64,000 nt of DNA, taken from assembly GCF_902497785.1 (NCBI RefSeq), contig NZ_CABVHK010000026.1, positions 20,179 to 84,178 of the forward strand. Direction: 5' to 3'. This document shows positions 60,400 through 64,000 of this stretch, in pieces (the first letter of the stretch is position 1; each line of letters begins with the position of its first letter). The DNA is from Pseudomonas fluorescens (GTDB taxonomy: Bacteria > Pseudomonadota > Gammaproteobacteria > Pseudomonadales > Pseudomonadaceae). The notes under the pieces are model-generated. The model did no database searches and was not told the DNA's origin. It saw only the letters and a list, made by a program, of their open reading frames with translations. A program made the position numbers and the translations under genes.

Positions 60400-61677
60400 T
60401 CAGCGTTCGATGATGGCGGTGACGCCCTGCCCGCCCGCTGCACAAATCGAGATCAATCCCCGGCCCTTTCCCGCCGCATCAAGCAGCTTGGCGAGGCTGG
60501 CGACAATGCGCCCGCCGGTGGCCGCAAACGGATGCCCCGCCGCCAGCGAGCTGCCTTTGACGTTGAGCCGGCTGCGGTCGATGGAGCCCAGTGGCGCGTC
60601 GAGGCCGAGGCGGGTTTTGCAATACTCGGGGTCTTCCCAGGCCTTCAAGGTGCAGAGCACTTGTGCGGCGAAGGCTTCATGGATTTCGTAGTAATCGAAG
60701 TCCTGCAAGGTCAGGCCGTTGCGCGCCAGCAAACGTGGTACCGCGTACACCGGCGCCATCAACAGCCCTTCCGCACCGTTGACGAAATCCACCGCCGCCG
60801 CCTCGCCATCACGCAAATACGCGAGGATCGGCAAGCCGCGTTCGTTCGCCCATTCCTCGCTGCCCAGCAGCACCAGCGACGCGCCATCGGTGAGCGGCGT
60901 CGAGTTGCCGGCGGTCAAGGTACCTTTGGCGCTTTTCTCGAATGCCGGTTTCAGCGAAGCGAGTTTTTCCAGAGTCAGATCCGGGCGCAGGTTGTTGTCG
61001 CGGGTCAGGCCGAGGAACGGTGTGATCAGGTCGTTGTGCCAGCCTTCGGTGTAAGACCCCGCGAGTTTTTGATGGCTCTCCAGCGCCAGTTGATCCTGCT
61101 CGTCGCGCGGGATGTTCCAGGTCTGCGCCATCAACTCACAGTGCTCGCCCATTGACAGGCCGGTGCGCGGTTCACCATTGCGTGGAAACGCCGGGATCAG
61201 GTGACCCGGTCGCAGCTGCAAAAAGGTTTTCAACTTGTCGGCGGTGGTCTTCGCGCGGTTGGCTTGCAGGAGGATTTTGCGCAGGCCTTCGTTGATGCCG
61301 ATCGGCGCATCGGACGTGGTGTCTACCCCACCGGCAATGCCGCACTCGATCTGGCCCAAGGCGATTTTGTTCGCCACCAGCAGCGCGGCTTCCAGTCCGG
61401 TGCCGCACGCCTGTTGAATGTCATAGGCGGGGGTGGTCGGCGAGAGGCGCGAGCCGAGCACGCATTCGCGCGTGAGGTTGAAATCACGGGAATGCTTGAG
61501 CACAGCGCCCGCCGCCACTTCACCGATGCGCAAACCGTGCAGGTTGAAACGCTCGATCAGGCCTTCGAGGGCGGCGGTGAGCATCGCCTGATTACTCGCG
61601 GTGGCGTACGGCCCGTTGGAACGGGCGAAGGGAATCCGGTTACCACCGATGATCGCGACGCGGCGTGGCTGAGTCAT
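60400..61677 (-). CDS. acetyl-CoA C-acyltransferase (thiolase)
   Basis: A 425-residue thiolase of the FadI/FadA type. The nucleophilic Cys is in QQACGTGLEAALL, the second active-site motif GSSLAAGHPFAATGG and the last CAAGGQGVTAII. It cleaves 3-ketoacyl-CoA or joins acyl-CoAs. The ATG follows GGAG. It is divergent from the FabG-like and MaoC-like genes, forming a small beta-oxidation or hydroxyacyl cluster. Confidence 0.9.
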   Translation of the reverse strand: MTQPRRVAIIGGNRIPFARSNGPYATASNQAMLTAALEGLIERFNLHGLRIGEVAAGAVLKHSRDFNLTRECVLGSRLSPTTPAYDIQQACGTGLEAALLVANKIALGQIECGIAGGVDTTSDAPIGINEGLRKILLQANRAKTTADKLKTFLQLRPGHLIPAFPRNGEPRTGLSMGEHCELMAQTWNIPRDEQDQLALESHQKLAGSYTEGWHNDLITPFLGLTRDNNLRPDLTLEKLASLKPAFEKSAKGTLTAGNSTPLTDGASLVLLGSEEWANERGLPILAYLRDGEAAAVDFVNGAEGLLMAPVYAVPRLLARNGLTLQDFDYYEIHEAFAAQVLCTLKAWEDPEYCKTRLGLDAPLGSIDRSRLNVKGSSLAAGHPFAATGGRIVASLAKLLDAAGKGRGLISICAAGGQGVTAIIER

Positions 61678-61721
61678 TTAAAGCTCCTGATGAAAAATCC
61701 AATTCAAAACCCGCCCAATCA

Positions 61722-61794
61722 TGTAGGAGCTGCCGCAGGCTGCGATCTTTTAACTTTGGCTTTTAAAAGATCGCAGCCTGCGGCAGCTTCTACA
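61722..61794. repeat. short inverted repeat doublet, second REP family
   Basis: TGTAGGAGCTGCCGCAGGC and the inverse GCCTGCGGCAGCTTCTACA around a short spacer, in the divergent thiolase/fabG promoter region. Confidence 0.85.
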
Positions 61795-61872
61795 CTGTTG
61801 CAGCGTAGGCCTTGAACGACTGATTGCCATTCGTGGTCCACACTTTGAACCCCAGCTGCTGGAGCACGTTCC

Positions 61873-63225
61873 ATGTCTGACCGGTATATCGACTTCGCCA
61901 ATTCATCCATCGGCCATCGTTTGGTCGGGGCCCTTGGTCTGCCGTCTCCGGTGCGGCTGGAGCGCTGGCAAGCCGGTCGCTTGCGTCCGGTCGAAGGCGC
62001 GTTGCTGATCGGCGGCGGGCCGCTGGCGGAGAAAGTCGGTGCCTTCGCCAACCGCCTGACCGATGCGATTTACAGCTACGGCGCCGAGCCCTCGATGGCC
62101 ACCGCATGGATTCCCGGCCACGGCCCCAAACTCAAGGCCGTGGTGTTCGACGCCAGTGATCTGGTGCACACCGACCAGCTCAAACAGCTGCGTGAATTCT
62201 TTCAACCGCTGATGAAAAATCTCGATGACTGCGCGCACCTGGTAATTCTCGGACGCATTCCGGAAACCTTGAGCGACCCATTCGCCGCCAGCGCCCAACG
62301 TGCGCTGGAAGGTTTCAGCCGGTCGCTGGCCAAAGAGCTGCGCAGCGGCGGCACGTTACAGCTGATCCTTGTCGGCGCAGGTGCCGAGGATCAACTGGAA
62401 GGTCCGCTGCGGTTTTTCCTTTCGCCGAAAAGTGCGTTCGTCTCCGGCCAGGTGATTCGCCTGAACCCCTGCGACACGCCGGTGACGGACTGGACGCGCC
62501 CGTTGTCGGGACGCAAGGCGCTGGTCACTGGCGCGGCGCGCGGCATCGGCGCTTCCATTGCGGAAACCCTGGCCCGTGACGGCGCAGAGGTGATTCTGCT
62601 CGACGTGCCACCCGCCAAGACCGATCTCGACGCCCTCGCCGCACGTCTTGGCGGACGCAGCATCACCCTGGATATCTGTGCCGAAGACGCCGCCGCACAA
62701 CTCATCGAGCACCTGCCTGACGGCGTTGACATTGTGGTGCACAACGCCGGCATCACCCGGGATAAGACCCTGGCCAACATGACCCCGGAATTCTGGGATG
62801 CGGTGCTCGCGGTCAACCTCAATGCGCCGCAAGTGCTGACCAAGTCACTGCTCGATGGCGGCACCTTGCGCGACAACGGCCGGGTGATTCTGCTGGCGTC
62901 GATCAGTGGCATCGCCGGCAATCGCGGGCAGACCAATTACGCGGCGAGCAAGGCCGGTTTGATTGGCCTGGCCCAGGCCTGGGCGCCGCTATTGAACGAA
63001 CGCGGAATCAGCATCAACGCAGTGGCGCCGGGTTTTATCGAAACGCAGATGACCGCGCACATTCCCTTCGGCTTGCGTGAAGCCGGGCGGCGCATGAGCT
63101 CGTTGGGTCAGGGCGGCTTGCCGCAAGACGTCGCCGAAGCCGTGGCGTGGCTCGCCCAACCGGGCACCGGCGCTTACACGGGGCAAGCGTTGCGGGTCTG
63201 TGGCCAAAGTGTATTGGGGGCTTAA
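61873..63225 (+). CDS. high-molecular-weight 3-oxoacyl-ACP/CoA reductase (FabG4-like)
   Basis: A 450-residue SDR protein in two parts. Residues 1-205 form a degenerate Rossmann-like domain without a cofactor motif. Residues about 210-450 are a true FabG domain: ALVTGAARGIGASIAETLA (NADP(H) site), VVHNAGITRDKTLANM, and the catalytic YAASK with upstream Ser. This matches the long FabG4-type reductases. It is divergent from the thiolase and 2 bp before the MaoC-like gene, suggesting hydroxyacyl-CoA metabolism. Confidence 0.9.
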   Translation: MSDRYIDFANSSIGHRLVGALGLPSPVRLERWQAGRLRPVEGALLIGGGPLAEKVGAFANRLTDAIYSYGAEPSMATAWIPGHGPKLKAVVFDASDLVHTDQLKQLREFFQPLMKNLDDCAHLVILGRIPETLSDPFAASAQRALEGFSRSLAKELRSGGTLQLILVGAGAEDQLEGPLRFFLSPKSAFVSGQVIRLNPCDTPVTDWTRPLSGRKALVTGAARGIGASIAETLARDGAEVILLDVPPAKTDLDALAARLGGRSITLDICAEDAAAQLIEHLPDGVDIVVHNAGITRDKTLANMTPEFWDAVLAVNLNAPQVLTKSLLDGGTLRDNGRVILLASISGIAGNRGQTNYAASKAGLIGLAQAWAPLLNERGISINAVAPGFIETQMTAHIPFGLREAGRRMSSLGQGGLPQDVAEAVAWLAQPGTGAYTGQALRVCGQSVLGA

Positions 63226-63227
63226 CG

Positions 63228-64000
63228 ATGATCACCGATTGGCACACGCTCAACCGCGAACCCAGCCTGCCAGGGTTATACGTGCAGGCCGCGACGCGAC
63301 GCAAAATCACCGGTACCACGTTGCCCGATACGGGTTTGCGCTGCTGGGTCGATGTCGATCAGAAACGTCTGGCGGACTATCGCAAAGTCTGCGGCTTTGC
63401 CGACAACGGTTTGCTGCCGCCGACCTATCCGCACATCCTCGCGTTTGCGTTGCAGATGCAATTGCTGACCGCCAGCGATTTTCCCTTTCCGCTGCTGGGG
63501 CTGATTCACTTGGGCAATCGCATTCGCGTGTTGCGGCCCATGGGCGGCGTGAATCGCGCGCGGGTCAGCGTGCAGGTGCAGAACCTGCAACCCCACGCCA
63601 AGGGTGCGACGTTCGAATTGGTGACAAGCCTCGACGATCAACTGGGGCCGCTGTGGGAAGCGCACAGTCAGATGCTCTGTCGCGGGGTGAAACTTGAGGG
63701 GGAACCGGTCGAGGAGGTGCTCGCGTCAACCTTGTTGCTTACTGAGGTCACGCGCTGGAAAGCACCGGCGGACATCGGCCGGCAATACGCCAAAGTATCC
63801 GGTGATTACAACCCGATCCACCTGAGTGCCGTCAGCGCCAAACTGTTTGGCTTCCCGACCGCTATCGCTCACGGCTTATGGAACAAGGCGCGCACCCTGG
63901 CTGCACTTGCCGATCATTTACCGGCGGCGAATGTCGAGATTGCGGTGCAGTTTCGCAAGCCTGTGCGCCTGCCCAGCGAAGTGACATTGCTGGCCAGCGC
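63228..64000 (+). CDS. MaoC-like acyl dehydratase (3' end beyond window)
   Basis: The first 257 residues of a MaoC/hot-dog dehydratase; the gene runs off the window. The hydratase 2 motif is YAKVSGDYNPIHLSAVSAKL followed by FGFPTAIAHGLW, with catalytic Asp and His. The N-terminal half resembles a second, degenerate hot-dog domain, as in double MaoC proteins. It starts two bases after the fabG-like stop and is probably cotranslated. It would hydrate enoyl-CoA or dehydrate hydroxyacyl thioesters. Confidence 0.85.
   Translation, partial: MITDWHTLNREPSLPGLYVQAATRRKITGTTLPDTGLRCWVDVDQKRLADYRKVCGFADNGLLPPTYPHILAFALQMQLLTASDFPFPLLGLIHLGNRIRVLRPMGGVNRARVSVQVQNLQPHAKGATFELVTSLDDQLGPLWEAHSQMLCRGVKLEGEPVEEVLASTLLLTEVTRWKAPADIGRQYAKVSGDYNPIHLSAVSAKLFGFPTAIAHGLWNKARTLAALADHLPAANVEIAVQFRKPVRLPSEVTLLAS

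Noticed and set aside
45555..61794. REP doublets as CRISPR repeats or att sites
   Set aside because: They occur as isolated inverted pairs between many genes, the pattern of REP elements.

Overview
The window looks like a chromosome segment of a fluorescent-group Pseudomonas. The right third (about 44.97-64 kb) carries ordinary Pseudomonas housekeeping genes (add, cueR-copA, a RIO1-like kinase, a chemoreceptor, a fatty-acid thiolase/FabG/MaoC cluster) separated by nine inverted REP doublets of the kind common in P. fluorescens-type genomes. The left 44.97 kb has none of these REP doublets. It is packed with metal-resistance, hypothetical and phage-defence genes and ends abruptly inside a truncated calcium/proton antiporter gene (chaA-like), so I read it as a large accessory island whose right edge lies near 44.97-44.98 kb. 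No integrase, transposase, tRNA or conjugation gene is visible in the window.

Layout. 0-1.4 kb: small hypothetical genes. 1.6-13.5 kb: copper island: copRS, copG (DUF411), ptrA-like/copABCD, then a Met/His-rich set (9.3-10.6 kb), a YHS-domain copper P-type ATPase, a CopZ-like chaperone and a broken second DUF411 gene. 13.5-17.8 kb: small accessory genes of mostly unknown function, two HTH/exonuclease genes, and decayed copies of a gene start. 17.8-26.2 kb: MerR-type regulator with a divergent ACR3/BASS-type transporter, then cusCBAF with translationally overlapping genes. 26.6-33.8 kb: arsenic cluster: an eight-gene operon (LMW-PTP-type reductase, arsR, arsB, Trx-type arsC, arsH, Grx-type arsC, arsO, MFS exporter) flanked by acetyltransferase genes arsN1 and arsN2. 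34-44.9 kb: defence-like region: two unknown genes, a retron-type locus (candidate structured RNA, 84-aa hydrophobic protein, reverse transcriptase with NAxxH and VTG motifs, trypsin-like protease), a DUF808 gene, and a Gabija-type pair (OLD-family nuclease plus UvrD-like helicase), ending in a 27-copy hexanucleotide repeat.

How it fits together. Copper is handled in layers: cytoplasmic Cu+ is exported by the core CueR-controlled copZ/copA and by the island ATPase/copZ, whose promoter also carries a CueR-type operator. Periplasmic copper is sensed by CopRS (three matching cop boxes) and handled by CopABCD, CopG and CusCBAF. Arsenate is reduced by up to three reductases and exported as arsenite by ArsB, with ArsH, ArsO, the MFS protein and ArsN1/2 likely handling organic arsenicals. 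The most unusual part is the retron-like locus at 36.8-39.5 kb, in which the accessory proteins appear to be a small membrane-prone protein and an S1-like protease. A 177-bp direct repeat with paired dyads (15,978 and 33,990) brackets the arsenic/cus segment and may mark a past recombination unit.
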